A DNA stretch of 64,000 nt from assembly GCF_026212465.1 (NCBI RefSeq), contig NC_080061.1, positions 19,598,804-19,662,803 on the forward strand, in the 5' to 3' direction. This document shows, one piece after another, positions 51,446 through 64,000 of the stretch (the first letter of the stretch is position 1; each line of letters starts with the position of its first letter). The position numbers were made by a program, and so were the translations under genes. The notes under the pieces are model-generated. The model saw only the letters and a program-made list of their open reading frames with translations. It had not been told where the DNA came from and searched no databases. The DNA is from Amaranthus tricolor (Eukaryota; Streptophyta; Magnoliopsida; Caryophyllales; Amaranthaceae).

Positions 51446-53265
51446 TTATTAAAAATACCCCACATGATTTTTAATGGTTCTTTTAAAGTTTTATACCCCT
51501 TAAAATATCTTCTAGAACATCATAGAATTTTTTTTTAATATTTAATTCGGACTCAAATAATTTTAAACCTATTTTATTCTATTTATCGATAAAATGTCTA
51601 TACAAAATAATAAAACTTCATATATGACTTTTATAAGTTTGAATGGCCTAATAAACATGTTATATGACTTCTAGAACTTTGGTATAATTTTATTAAGCTA
51701 ATTATTAATTACTTACTAATTTATCAAATTAATAGAAAATGTTTATTTATTAAAAGGTGTAATGTTGTTAATTAAATTTGGGTAAAAATAGACTTATATC
51801 AAAAATTTATAATTATATTAATAACCTACTGCCTCATAGTATAAAATAAGTTCAACTTAGATGGTTTATAAATTTTACGGATTTAAGATACCATTTAAAT
51901 AACGGTAAATACCTAAATTATCAAAAATAATCGTAAAATTGTTACAAATTCGCATAACCAATTATAATCTGATGGGACAACCTTAAAATCATTTTAAATA
52001 AGGTATTATAATGACTTGATTAATTTGGGCCTTGTTGGAGAATTAATATGTATTTTATAAATCAATTATCGATTTTGTTACCGGCAAAACTATCTCGTAT
52101 TTTATAGAATTATGAATTATATTCTAGTTGTTATGAATGAATTTCAAAACTCTTTTAAGTTTTATTTACTTTAAGAAGGATTGAAACGAAAAATTTTAGT
52201 GGTTTCCTTGAAAAATCGTATTGAACTTTAATCACTTTTTGTTACGATGCATTTTCATACGTGCTAGTGATGCCCCAATATAATACAAAGGTTATGTTTG
52301 TTGATATGATTTTTCTAAACATGCTTTACCCATGTGGGAAATACTATGATTTGATTTTGCTAAGTCGCAAATAAATTATGTTTTGCTATGTTGCAAACAA
52401 AAGATGTTTATCATATGGAAAAAGTTGATATTTTTGACTTTTAAATGCTATTGAAATTACAAGATACATATTATATAAAAAATATTTTAGCCTAAATGGC
52501 GGGTACATATGCCACAACAAATGTTTTGCGCATGATCAAACGGCTCACCAATGCAGAGCGCGAATTGTTCACAATACCATTATGTTACACTTGCCGGACA
52601 TGTCGCGGACGGTAGACCGACTACCAAACGAATCACAAGATGACTCACAGAGTACTCATGAGAACTTATGGTATGAGTTTGAAATTGATTTGGATCCATT
52701 AAGATCTTATGATTTATGATGAAAAATTAGAATTTAAAATTACTATAGAACCATAAAGCTGGGTTTGAATGATAATATAATTTATCAGATGAAAAAACAT
52801 ATTTCAAAATGAATTTACTCAAATCAAAAAGGTTTTCATAATTTGTTTGACGGACACTAGTGTGTTTATACTTAGCCTTTTTGCTGATACTATGCTTTGT
52901 ATGTTTTTCCAGTGGTTTTGTTTTTAGAGTAAACCCCTATGGCATCTCGACGGAGAATGGATATGCGAGCGGAAGATGAACCCGAGTTGGAGTATCACTC
53001 CCCTTTTGTTTAGATCTCTTTATTGTATTTGAGAGACTATTAGTTTAGTTGTTTAGGTTTGGACTATTTTAAGGATGTAATTTGAACTTTGGACTTATTT
53101 CAATTTGGTTGTAATTTTCCTTTATTTTGGACAATTAAGAATTTTGTTATATTGCATTTGTTTAATCTTTAAGTAACCCCTTAATTGTGTTGGCAAAATT
53201 AAGCTTACGCTTGATTAATGCTAAATTCCAGTTAGTGTTTGCCTTGATAATTCGAGGCGGTTACA
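51446..53265 (+). repeat. Element C left LTR (5' end uncertain)
   Basis: Ends GAGGCGGTTACA directly before the primer-binding site. The first 380 bp recur at 58,307-58,676 (for example CCACATGATTTTTAATGGTT, TTTATCGATAAAATGTCTAT). A GC-richer segment at 52,500-52,680 and a CGACGGAGAATGG block near 52,950 are typical of gypsy LTRs. Confidence 0.75.
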
Positions 53266-53267
53266 AT

Positions 53268-53280
53268 TGGTATCAGAGCC
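53268..53280 (+). promoter_or_regulatory. Element C primer-binding site (initiator tRNA-Met)
   Basis: TGGTATCAGAGCC, a perfect match to the initiator tRNA-Met complement, two bases after the LTR end. Confidence 0.9.
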
Positions 53281-53753
53281 AAGGCATCAGAAGTTTGTCT
53301 AAAATACTAGGAAAATTGGAGAACTAATTTAACTTAGAGAAGTTAAAGTTCGGAATAACTAATGGAAGTCATTAGGAAATGAACTGATAATTTAAGGATT
53401 ATCGGTAAAGAAAGGATTTAAGTTGTAAGTTTAACTTAAATCAGATAATTGACTAAGTATTGTTAGTAAACTAGGTGCCTTAAAGGTTCCTTATAAGCAA
53501 GTCATGATCTAATTATATGGCTAAGTTTCCTAAGCATGATGGTAAATTAAGTTGAGGGTAAAGTCTTCATTAAAAGTGTTGAAACTATTAAATAAGTTCT
53601 TCAATAGGATGGAAATTGATTAAGCTAGTAAGCTATTAATTCAATAAGAATTAAGAAAGAGTGTTATGCATGTGCATATCTATTTGTCTTAAAGACATAA
53701 CTATTATTTAGTTATTACCTCATGGCAGTAATCAAGAGAAAATCGGGGAAGGA

Positions 53754-54690
53754 ATGGATTCCCAAGCCCAGTTGAATCTCCTAACCGAGCAACTTAGAGT
53801 CATGCAAGAGACCAATGCTCAATTAATCCAGCTCATAGCCAACCAACACGCTAGTGTGGATGACGAGACTAAGTTCTACAAAAGGCTTGCTACACACAGG
53901 CTTAAGACATACAATGGTGCTACAGATCCAGTTGTCCTTGAAGATTGGATCAATGAAACCGAAAAATTTCTTGAGGTGATGAACTGTTCAGAAAATCTTA
54001 AAGTTAAACTTGCAGCATTCTATCTAGTGGGACCTGCAGAGCTTTTGTGGAGAGCCCTAAAGGGTGTCTCAGCTGCCTCCACATCTATTGGTGGAGTAGC
54101 ACAACCCACAAGTTGGAGATGGGAAGATTTCTTGAAGAAACTAAGGGGGAGGTTCTACCCAGCAGCTCTACAGAGACAAAAAGAATCAAAATTTCTTTAC
54201 TTGATGCATCATTCTCTTAGTGTTACCGAATATGCTAACAAGTTCTTGGAGTTGGCTCAATTTGCCCTAGATTATGTGCTTGACGAAAAGAAAAGGATGT
54301 ATCACTTCTACAATGGTCGCAACTTCAGCTACCAAAAGTTGATGGGCCAATATGAGTCTTTTCAAGCTATGTATGAACATGCTGTGGAGAAAGAAATGGT
54401 CTGCAAGAGAGAGGAAAATGTGAGGAAAAAGAGAGTTGGAGGAGACCAGGGAGGTCAGAGCAAGAAGCCTAGAGCTGAGGGAAACTACAAGGGGAATCAA
54501 AACCAAAACCCTAGAAACTTCCAAAACCAAAACCGCTTCAACAGCGACAAAAAACCCATAAAACTCCAACTCGCTAAAAAGTTAATTGTGTGATAGATGC
54601 AAGAAATTGTACTCTAAGGGAGTCAACTGTGAGGGTAAGGCTGTGTGTCTGAATTGTGGAAAACCAGGTCATTTGGCTCGAGATTGTTGG
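53754..54690 (+). pseudogene. Element C gag
   Basis: An ATG at 53,754 opens 279 clear codons with a gag domain (VLEDWINETEKFLEVMN, KLAAFYLVGPAELLW) and a basic, Asn/Gln-rich tail. The frame then shifts near 54,585, and the intact CCHC knuckle CLNCGKPGHLARDC is read in the next frame at about 54,646-54,687. A stop follows near 54,700. The spacing before gag (about 470 bases from the primer-binding site) is an ordinary leader. Confidence 0.85.
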
Positions 54691-54909
54691 GGCAAGAACT
54701 AGGAAAACCCCCAGAATGGTGGAGCACGATACTCAGAAAATCAAGGGAACCAGCGTAACAACAACTCTCTGCTCCGCCTTGAATATAAAGGAGGCAATAG
54801 AGGCTTATCTTCTGGAGGCCAAGGGAACCAGCGCCCGGGAGGGGGAAAATTCTTTGCCATTACTGCAGCGGGGAGCCTAGCACCTTGATTTTCTAAAATA
54901 GAAGGTAAA

Positions 54910-56863
54910 GTCATTTCCGAATTACTGTTATTGCTTGGTAAGTCCGCTCGAGTCTTATTTGATTCTGGGGCCGATAAGTCTTATGTTTCTACGTTATTTG
55001 TGCGATCCTTGAATTGTTTTGTTAATGTATGTCCTATAGTGCATAGAGTTGACTTACTCGATGGATCAACGGTATCATGTAATACAAAGTTTATTGATTG
55101 CGCATTAGTGATCCAGGGTAAGGAGTTCCATGTAAACCTGATTGTATTTTACTTATGAGGGTTTGATGTCATTCTGGGAATAGACTAGTTAGGTAAACAT
55201 TGGGCAGTGATTTTGTGCTATGAGAAGAATGTAAAGGTTGGGAACAATCCAGGGGATCAAGTCGCTTTTAGTGATGGGACCATACCTAATATTGAGCCAG
55301 AGATGATTGAGAGGCTTACCACCTTTCTAAAGAGAGGTGGGAAAGCCCATGTATACCACATGAGCGAGTCAACATACAAGGAGGTCGACTTAAGTCAAAT
55401 CTTAATAGTGCGAGAATTTTCTGATGTATTCCCCGATTCTCTACCTGGGTTACTTCCAAAGAGAGAGATTGATTTTCACATTGACCTAGTTCCAGGGTCA
55501 AGCCCGATTTCAAAGGCACCATATAGAATGACACCACTTGAGTTGGATGAATTAAAAATCCAACTCGAAGAGTTACAAGATAAAGGGTTTATCAGATCAA
55601 GTTTATCACCATGGGGAGCTCCAGTGTTGTTTCTGAAGAAGAAAGATGGGTCTTTGAGGCTATGCATTGACTATCGGGAGTTGAACAAATCACCATCAAG
55701 AACAAGTACCCAATTTCTAGAATTGATGATCTATTTGACTAGTTGAGAGGAGCCAGAGTTTTCTCTAAAATTGACCTGAGATTTGGTTACCATCAGTTGA
55801 GGATAGCGGAGGAAGACATTCCTAAAACTGCTTTCCGCACTAGGTATGGGCATTATGAGTTTAGAGTGATGTCGTTTTGGTTAACTAATGCCCCTGCAGC
55901 ATTCATGGACTTGATGAATCGAACATTCCACGACGATCTTGATAAATTTGTAGTGGTTTTCATTGATGATATCTTGGTGTACTCCAAGAGCGAGAAAGAT
56001 CATGAGGAGCATTTAAGATTGGTATTGACACGGTTGAGGGAAAGAAGCTTTTATGGGAAGTTGAGCAAGAGTGAATTCTGGTTGGATCAAGTTGTCTTCC
56101 TAGGTCATGTAATCTCAAAAGATGGCATAACTGTGAACCCCGAAAAGATAAAGACTATCATTGATTGGCCAACACCGACTAGTGTAACTGAGGTAAGAAG
56201 CTTTATGGGTTTGGTAGGTTACTACCAAAGATATATTGATGGGTTTTCTAAGAGGCTTTCTTAGAATTGAAGAAGAGGTTGACAACGGCTCCAGTGCTTG
56301 TATTGCCCGAGGATGGGAAAGAGTACACGGTATACAGTGATGCATCTTTAGAGGACTTGGGTTGTGTACTCATGCATGAGGGGAAAATAATTGCTTACGC
56401 ATCGAGACAATTGCGGCCAAATGAGAAGAACTATCCAGTGCACGATTTAGAACTAGCCAGAGTCATATTTGCCTTAAAAATTTGGAGGCATTATCTCTAC
56501 GACACTACTTGCAAGATCTACCACGATCACATGAGTTTGACTTATCTGTTTACACAGAAGGAGCTTAACATGAGGCAGCGAAGGTGGCTAGAATTGATGA
56601 AAGATTATGACCTCACTTTGGAGTATCATCCCGGGAAGGCAAACCGTGTAGCAGATGCCTTAAGCCAAAAACCGAGAATGGTTATTAATGGACTAATTTT
56701 AGTGCCCTACAAGATTTATGTGGAGATGAAGGAGCTAGAATTGATTGTGGTTAAGAAGGGATCATACGACAGTGTTCTCAATGCTATGATTACAACATCG
56801 AGTCTACATGAGGAGATCCGTGAGCTACAACAGTATGATGACTTCAACATAAAAACTTCATAA
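54910..56863 (+). pseudogene. Element C pol: protease, RT and RNase H, no integrase
   Basis: Protease shows VLFDSGADKS near 54,950-54,975. RT spans about 55,430-56,260 with FIDDILVYS near 55,960, and a frameshift near 55,690 inside the fingers region. About 80-90 bases are deleted near 56,260 (between GFSK and [11 protein letters not shown]). RNase H follows ([17 protein letters not shown]) and ends at [10 protein letters not shown]. The frame ends at 56,863 shortly after, before any H-H-C-C or DDE region, so integrase is absent. Confidence 0.87.
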
Positions 56864-58306
56864 AAACATTATTCATTTTATTATACTTCATCCACATCAC
56901 TTTGGAGCACTCTTACAAGGTATTATAAATTCAAGTTTACAAACTTTGTTTTTACAACTTATACTAGAACAAGTACATATAAAAATGATGTTTGTATGAA
57001 ATCTTTCTCATAAATCAAGTATGTTATAAAGATATATTTTATGACAAAGAGGAAACATCATCACTTATATAAATCAATAAAAGTTGGAAATTAAGAAAAT
57101 GTGTTTCCGCAAACTTATAAATTTCCTTACTTTAAGGATTTAAGTAAAATTATGGGACTTAATTAAGTATATTGCTCAACATAATAAGTATACTCCAAAT
57201 ATGTTAAAATTATCACAAGAATTAGTTTAAAAACTCTAGCTAAGGAAAGTTAATTGCATGTTAGAAATCCAAAATTATTATTGATTTTTGGATGAATGCA
57301 ATATGTTTACTTGAAGAGTTGGAATTGAGACTTGAAGGGCAAGGACCCGAAGTTGGAATCACTTCTAAGAACGCTTTGGAGCTTACGTGGGAGCTTATGG
57401 AATAATTATATAGGCTTGAAGTTGAGGTATGTTACTTGGGGTGATTTTTAAAGGACTTAAGAACAAGTTGGGAAAGTTTGTGCATAAAATTGTTTTTAAA
57501 AATAAAATTCCCAAAGAGGAGTTCTTAAATCTTGAAAAATGATGTCAAAATGATAATTCTGAGTATGAAATAATTTATTACACGTATTATTATTGTGGGC
57601 ATCATGCATGTTGATTTTATAAATTGTTGTATATGTTTAACACTACTTTGTGAAAGTTATTGTGATGGAAATGATTATATGAACTTTGAAAATATTTGAA
57701 ATTAATTTTGAAAGAAATTTTCAGTAGCTATATGTTAAGAAAATCTCTTGGATACTTTTTGTTGAACTTATTCGTTAAACTGATATTTTATTGGATTTTA
57801 AGGTGTTAATTACTCTTATTATAAAACATGGTATTAGATAAACTCTTGATCATCAAAACTAATTAATAAAATCATATTATAATGTCTCCAACAAGATTTG
57901 GCCAGAATATATTTAGTTTGGAATTTTTCATGATTTTTGAGTAATCGTTAAATTGTTTATCGGTAAATTGTGAAATGGTAAAATATGCAATAATTACCAA
58001 ATAAAGACATGGATTTGAAATTTTTAACACATACTCATATGGACAGTAGCTAAAATTGGTAAAAGTTTTGGAAGATTTTGTTGACGTTTAAGGACCTTAA
58101 TAAATTTTACACGATTATTAATAATCAGTAAGTTAGAAAACAGTAAAATATAAAATAAATACTAGATAATATTTTTTGGACATGAAAATTTTATAAGACA
58201 CTTATATTAAAAGTAGATACATGTTCAAAAATTTATATGAATTTTCGTGACCATGTATGGACTTAAATAAATTTTATTCGGTTTATCGGTAAAATAATGA
58301 TATTAA
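56864..58306. other. Element C 3' segment, probable LTR 5' portion
   Basis: No coding sequence. The stretch 57,940-58,300 contains repeated words (GTTTATCGGTAAA(A/T), AGTAAAATA) that continue into the recognised LTR fragment at 58,307. It is therefore likely to be the part of the LTR missing from the left copy. The breakpoint that removed integrase lies close to 56,863. Confidence 0.4.
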
Positions 58307-58676
58307 TTATTAAAAATAGCCCACATGATTTTTAATGGTTATTTAAAATTTTATACCCCTTAAAATAGCTTCTAGAACATCATAGAATTTTTTTTAATAA
58401 TTTCTTTGGACATAAATAATTTTAAACCTATTTTATTCTATTTATCGATAAAATGTCTATACAAAATAATAACACATCATGCATGACGTTTATAAGTTTG
58501 AATAGCCTAATAAACATGTTATATGACTTCTGGAACTTGGGTATAATTTTATTAAACTAATTATTAATTATTTACTAATTTATCAAATTAATAGAAAATA
58601 TTTATTTATTAAAAGGTGTAATGTTGTTAATTAAATTTGGGTAAAAATAGACCTATATCAAAAATTTATAATTATA
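58307..58676 (+). repeat. Element C right LTR fragment
   Basis: Aligns with 51,446-51,826 at roughly 93-95% by eye. The match ends at AAAATTTATAATTATAT. Beyond that the sequence is unrelated, so the LTR is truncated on its 3' side. Confidence 0.8.
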
Positions 58677-58901
58677 TCTCATTTTAAGATTTCTTATCAT
58701 TGTATCCCTTCCTTGTTTTTTATAATTAACCATTATAACCCTAGATAAAATTTGTTCCTAAAACAATACTTTGTATTAGCTTTTACTAGATAGATTGAAA
58801 ATAAAGTTTTTGAGTTAATTTTATAATTGTATAATATTTATTTTAAAGATTATTTACTTTAAAGATTTTAAAGAAAGTTAGTAGTTAGTATTTAAAAGAC
58901 T

Positions 58902-59255
<354 letters not shown>

Positions 59256-60261
59256 TCTGTTGAGAGGCTGGGTGCCACTGTTGTCCTTGTGGGAGACTCT
59301 TATGATGAGGCACAAGCATATGCTAAGAATAGGGCTGAAGAGGAGGGACGGACATTTATACCTGCATTTGACCATCCAGATGTCATTATGGGGCAAGGGA
59401 CCATAGGCATGGAGATTGTGAGCCAAACAAAAGTCCCAGTAGGTGGTGGTGGACTCATAGCCGGTATTGCTGCTTATGTGAAAAGAGTCAAACAAGAGGT
59501 TGGTTTTTATGTATACAATATTTGTTTATCTGCTGCCTACCCTTTGCTTACCAAACTTCATTTACTTTTTTTTGGGGGTGGAGGGGTGGGCAGGGGGTGG
59601 TGGTGCTGGGCTTATGTATTATATTCGGTTTTTTCAATATCCACGTAATTTCTTGTTGGTGTCCTATTAACAGAACAACAATACTACTTGGTACAAATAG
59701 TTTAGTAACTGAAAAATGGGATTACGCGGGGACAACCATTGAATGATTAGTTTCCTGATGAAATCATTAAGTAGAGGGGATAATGTGCCAAGTGAAGAGG
59801 AGTATATTGATAAAATGCCCAAAAGAAAATATGCTGCACATAAAAAAAACAAAGCATTAGGGAAAATTTTCTTTGTTTATGTCTAGAATTTATTTTAAGA
59901 AAAGTGATGGAGCTTGCAGATTTCATTTGCCTGCTATTCTGCCTGGTTCAATGAGCTCCCTAATTCTGATGTCTGCAACTTCATCTGCAGGTCCTGCTGT
60001 AGTGATGGTTATTTCCTTTTGTTTGAATAATATATGCGATGCTTTTTTTATCAGGTCAAAATTATAGGGCTGGAACCATCTGATGCCAATGCAATGGCTC
60101 TGTCATTACACCATGGACAAAGAATTATGCTGGATAAAGTTGGAGGATTTGCCGATGGTGTAGCTGTTAAAGTGGTCGGGGAGGAAACTTTTCGCATATG
60201 TAAGGAATTGATAGATGGTGTAGTGCTTGTTAATCGGGATGCCATTTGTGCTTCCATAAAG
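59256..60261 (+). pseudogene. Threonine dehydratase (threonine deaminase) gene fragment
   Basis: Biosynthetic threonine deaminase makes 2-oxobutanoate from threonine, the first step to isoleucine in plastids, using PLP. Two exons are visible: 59,256-59,498 (81 codons) and 60,055-60,261 (69 codons). They have a phase-0 GT-AG intron and no stops. Exon a has [14 protein letters not shown] and the phosphate-binding loop [11 protein letters not shown]. Exon b has [20 protein letters not shown] and GGFADGVAV, ending CASIK at a normal donor. The 5' side is cut by the AT array, and no later exon follows. About seven codons are missing just before VPVGGGG compared with the family, removing a core beta strand. 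It is a broken fragment, possibly captured by the neighbouring CACTA element. Confidence 0.85.
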
Positions 60262-60394
60262 GTAATTACCTAAATCTAACATTGCAACTTTCATCAATCA
60301 TCCTTTGAAATAATTGCCAAAATCGATACGATGCTAAGAATTTTGATGAATGATAATAATAACAATGAACTAAATAAATGTTTGATAATGTAAA

Positions 60395-60720
60395 ACTTGC
60401 AAAGAGACACAGAGATTTAAGGAGGTCACCCAATGATGGCTACGTCCTCCGCCGTGTGTAGTTTCTTGTTTATATTATATCAAAGGAGTATACACTCTTA
60501 CAAATGAAGTATTACAATTGAGTAAGAGATAAAATTAAAAGGCTATGTGTTTGGCTTAGGGGTTGTGTTTGATGATATAATGAGTGTATGAGAGCTCTCT
60601 ATTTATAGGAGAGATCACACTAAGTAACATTAAGTACATTAAAACTATGATTAAATGATAATGAAACATCCCCAAGTATTTGAAGAGTCAAAAACAATCT
60701 AAAATCCATGCCTTTCTGAA
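60395..60720 (+). repeat. Dispersed repeat copy 2
   Basis: Shares the GGCTATGTGTTTGGCTTA core with 12,335-12,560. It begins with AAACTTGCAAAGAGACACAG and AGGTCACCCAATG, words typical of the edge of a plant retroelement family. It lies between the dehydratase fragment and the peptidase exons. Confidence 0.6.
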
Positions 60721-61014
60721 ATTAGTGTCTGATCATTTCTTTGGGAGCAATAGAATTACCCATTTCACTACTCTTGGATTACTTTCTAATTTTCGGGTGA
60801 CTTTGTCAAGCTACAGCCTACATTAATGACATGCTTTGTAGAATATGGACTTCATCATTTGTAGGTTGATAAGGGTCCCTTATACTCCATAATCATTAAT
60901 GTAATAATGTTTTTTTTGTGGTTGTCTTATATTATTATAATAATGTTTTTTTTTCATCAAAAGAATCCCCTTTAGTGATATTGATTTGCAAGTATGAATG
61001 CTATCTTTGTGTAG

Positions 61015-62147
61015 TCGGCATTGGATGTTAGCAATTATTAGTCCATGGAAGGGATTGGTTTATTGGTTAAATCCTGCTGGTGTGGAAAATAAAGTGCGTG
61101 AAAATGCTCGTAAAATTATTTATGAGTAAGTACTATACTATTGCATCGTAAATGGTTTTACTTTGATATATTATTTAGGTTCTATCTATTTAATCACTTT
61201 ATATGTAAATGACTAGGGGGCTTGTGAAGTTTAGCATGCTCCATCGAAAGGATCTCAAAAAAATTAAAAAGAATCCTAAAGTTGGTTGGAACAAACTAAA
61301 AGTAAGGTTCTTTTATAGTAATTTTTTTTTATTGTTTAGACATGTTCTAAACTTATGACAAATTCTATGTTCTAATTATTTTTTCATCGTTTGTTTGTTT
61401 TGATTTCTTGTAATAGTGTCTTTGTCAACCTCAAGACGCCAAATACTGTGGATATTATGTATGCCGTTATATGCTTGAGACTATTGAAAGTAGGCAACAA
61501 TTGATTTTGGATGAGGTAAGTATTCGTCAAAAATTTATATCAAACATTATGATATTGGTATTGAAACACAATGACATTTGGATATAATATTGATGGATTG
61601 GATTTTCGGCATCAATGTTCACCTTTTCTTTCTTGGCTGCAATTTATAGGTCTTATGATTACATGTTGTTGTGATGTTTCTAACAGCAAGATGGTTACCA
61701 AAAGTAGAGTTAGTTGACTGCATACAAGCTTCTAAATCACCCCTAATAGAAGTATTATAGATTGGGAGAGTGTGATTCAAAGTTGACATTTGTTTGACAT
61801 ATTTTATTTATGGGCAGTTGATTTTTTTGGGAATATATTATTTGATTAGTTATTGAGACAGGTTATGATGTATTTCATTGTTTTCCAATTTGTGGGTTGT
61901 CCTATATACAAAGGAGACTCTGCCGAAATTTTCGCTCAAATTTTTTTTATTTGACACATTGTTGCAATAAGTTGGGTTAGTAAAATTTTAATGAATTATT
62001 AATGTCTTGCAGTTTTCCCCTGGGGCTCCTTCAACTTATTCTCAGGAGAGCATTGATCAAGTTCGAGATTTATGAATTTCTTACGTTGTCAAACATAGGC
62101 AACAAAAATTGGAGAAGGAAGCAGAAGATTTGGATGATGTGTTATAA
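61015..62147 (+). pseudogene. C48 (Ulp1-like) peptidase domain of a CACTA transposon, 3' exons
   Basis: Exons: 61,015-61,125, 61,217-61,301, 61,417-61,515 and 62,013-62,147, all GT-AG and in phase. The catalytic His is in HWMLAIISPWKG. The usual Asp position reads Asn (VYWLNPAG). The Gln and Cys are in QPQDAKYCGYYVCRYM. A TGA at 62,073-62,075 (QVRDL then stop) interrupts the last exon; the same frame then continues to a TAA at 62,145. C48 domains of this kind are carried by plant CACTA and some Mutator elements as a deSUMOylase-like ORF. The N-terminal part is missing upstream. Confidence 0.78.
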
Positions 62148-62439
62148 GATCATATGGATGGAAATTATTAAAGATTAGAATTCATGAAGAATTTTGATGA
62201 CATTTGACTTTTGGAATAATATAATTGTATAGTTGAATTCTAGTCTAATTATATCATGAAATGGTTTATAATTTTTGCTGTTGGTATAGCATGTATGAAC
62301 GCGTATATTTAATGGTATATATGGATTAGTACAAATTATATCGTATTGGTATTTTTATTTATTAATATAGGTCTTTTGTCATATAAATGGTGGTTTAAAA
62401 ATAAAAGGAAATTGTAACTGTACGGCTTTTTTATTAGTA
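62148..62439. other. CACTA 3' non-coding region
   Basis: AT-rich sequence after the peptidase stop with no recognised signal except possible polyadenylation-type ATAAT words. Confidence 0.4.
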
Positions 62440-62773
62440 GTTATTGGCAGGGGCAAAGAGAACACCTCCAGTAATTGCTAGTTTTCTTTGGTAAGGGAAA
62501 AGAGAATACCTCCCTAAAGCAGGTGTTCTCTTTGGTGGGGTTGTAGATTTTTTTACAAGTAGCAAAGAGAACACCTCCATAAGGTGCAAGTTTTCTTTAG
62601 TGTGAAGAAAAGAGAACGCCTATTTGTTCCACATATTCTCTTTTATTTTACTTAAGAAAACACTAAGAAAGGGGCGTTCTCTTAGGCTAAGAGAACTGTG
62701 ACATGGAGAACGCTCCTGAGGAGTTCTCTTAGGCATATTTGAGGTGTTCTCTTTTCCCTTTTTTATAGTAGTG
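62440..62773 (+). mobile_element. CACTA transposon 3' terminus with subterminal repeats
   Basis: The reverse complement of the right end begins CACTACTATAAAAAAGGG, a classic CACTA terminal inverted repeat. Upstream, the motif AAAGAGAACACCTCC or its reverse complement recurs at least eight times in both orientations with small changes. These are subterminal transposase-binding repeats. The left terminus is not found in the window. Confidence 0.85.

Positions 62774-64000
<1,227 letters not shown>

Larger units (their letters stand above)
51446..58676 (+). mobile_element. Element C: truncated Ty3/gypsy retrotransposon
   Basis: The left LTR portion (51,446-53,265) is followed by a primer-binding site, gag, protease, RT and RNase H (to 56,863). 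The integrase is missing. A right LTR fragment (about 58,307-58,676) matches 51,446-51,826. The left LTR is probably cut at its 5' side, since no TGTAACA start is seen. The coding region has frameshifts and stops. Confidence 0.85.

Noticed and set aside
54656..54880. Plus-strand ORF after Element C gag
   Set aside because: Wrong frame; the correct frame shows a CCHC zinc knuckle followed by the protease.

Overview
This is nuclear DNA of a flowering plant, most likely a eudicot. The evidence is AT-rich sequence, GT-AG introns of up to about 5 kb, Stowaway, hAT and Mutator-type MITEs, Ty3/gypsy chromovirus-like retrotransposons primed by initiator tRNA-Met, and plant-type eRF3 and threonine dehydratase sequences. 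The species cannot be fixed from sequence alone. All protein calls below come from reading translations and splice sites by eye.

Positions 1-23,200 (minus strand) hold one apparently functional host gene, the translation release factor eRF3 (GTPase subunit). Seventeen exons can be placed, with 472 codons of uninterrupted reading frame. The first exon is untranslated, exon 2 ends one base after the ATG, and the last coding exon lies beyond the left edge. The introns carry small transposons: a hAT-type element with an 8-bp target duplication, two clear Stowaway MITEs, a Mutator-type MITE with a 9-10 bp flanking repeat, a purine/pyrimidine foldback, and a repeat also present at 60.5 kb. A 1.15-kb foldback element sits about 120 bp upstream of the inferred transcription start.

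Positions 24,500-31,000 hold no recognisable gene. A long LTR-like stretch (27.1-30.3 kb) with an internal tandem duplication is probably a decayed solo LTR.

Positions 31,000-58,700 are a nest of transposons. Element A is a decayed Ty3/gypsy copy with two LTRs. Its right LTR runs into an (AT)n array followed by an inverted piece of the same LTR. Next comes a Mutator-like (MULE) transposase gene fragment on the minus strand, split by Element B. Element B is a structurally complete 10.9-kb Ty3/gypsy insertion on the minus strand with near-identical 2.2-kb LTRs and an AGTAC target duplication. It carries an extra acidic, coiled-coil-like reading frame between its primer-binding site and gag. Element C is a further Ty3/gypsy copy that lost its integrase.

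Positions 58,700-64,000 hold a second AT array abutting a two-exon fragment of a threonine dehydratase gene, then the last four exons of a C48 (Ulp1-like) peptidase gene. After these come the subterminal repeats and terminal CACTA inverted repeat of a CACTA transposon. A third AT array of about 950 bp starts exactly at that terminus. The dehydratase piece may be a host fragment captured by the CACTA element.

Only eRF3 looks like a working cellular gene. Everything to its right is mobile DNA or its debris.
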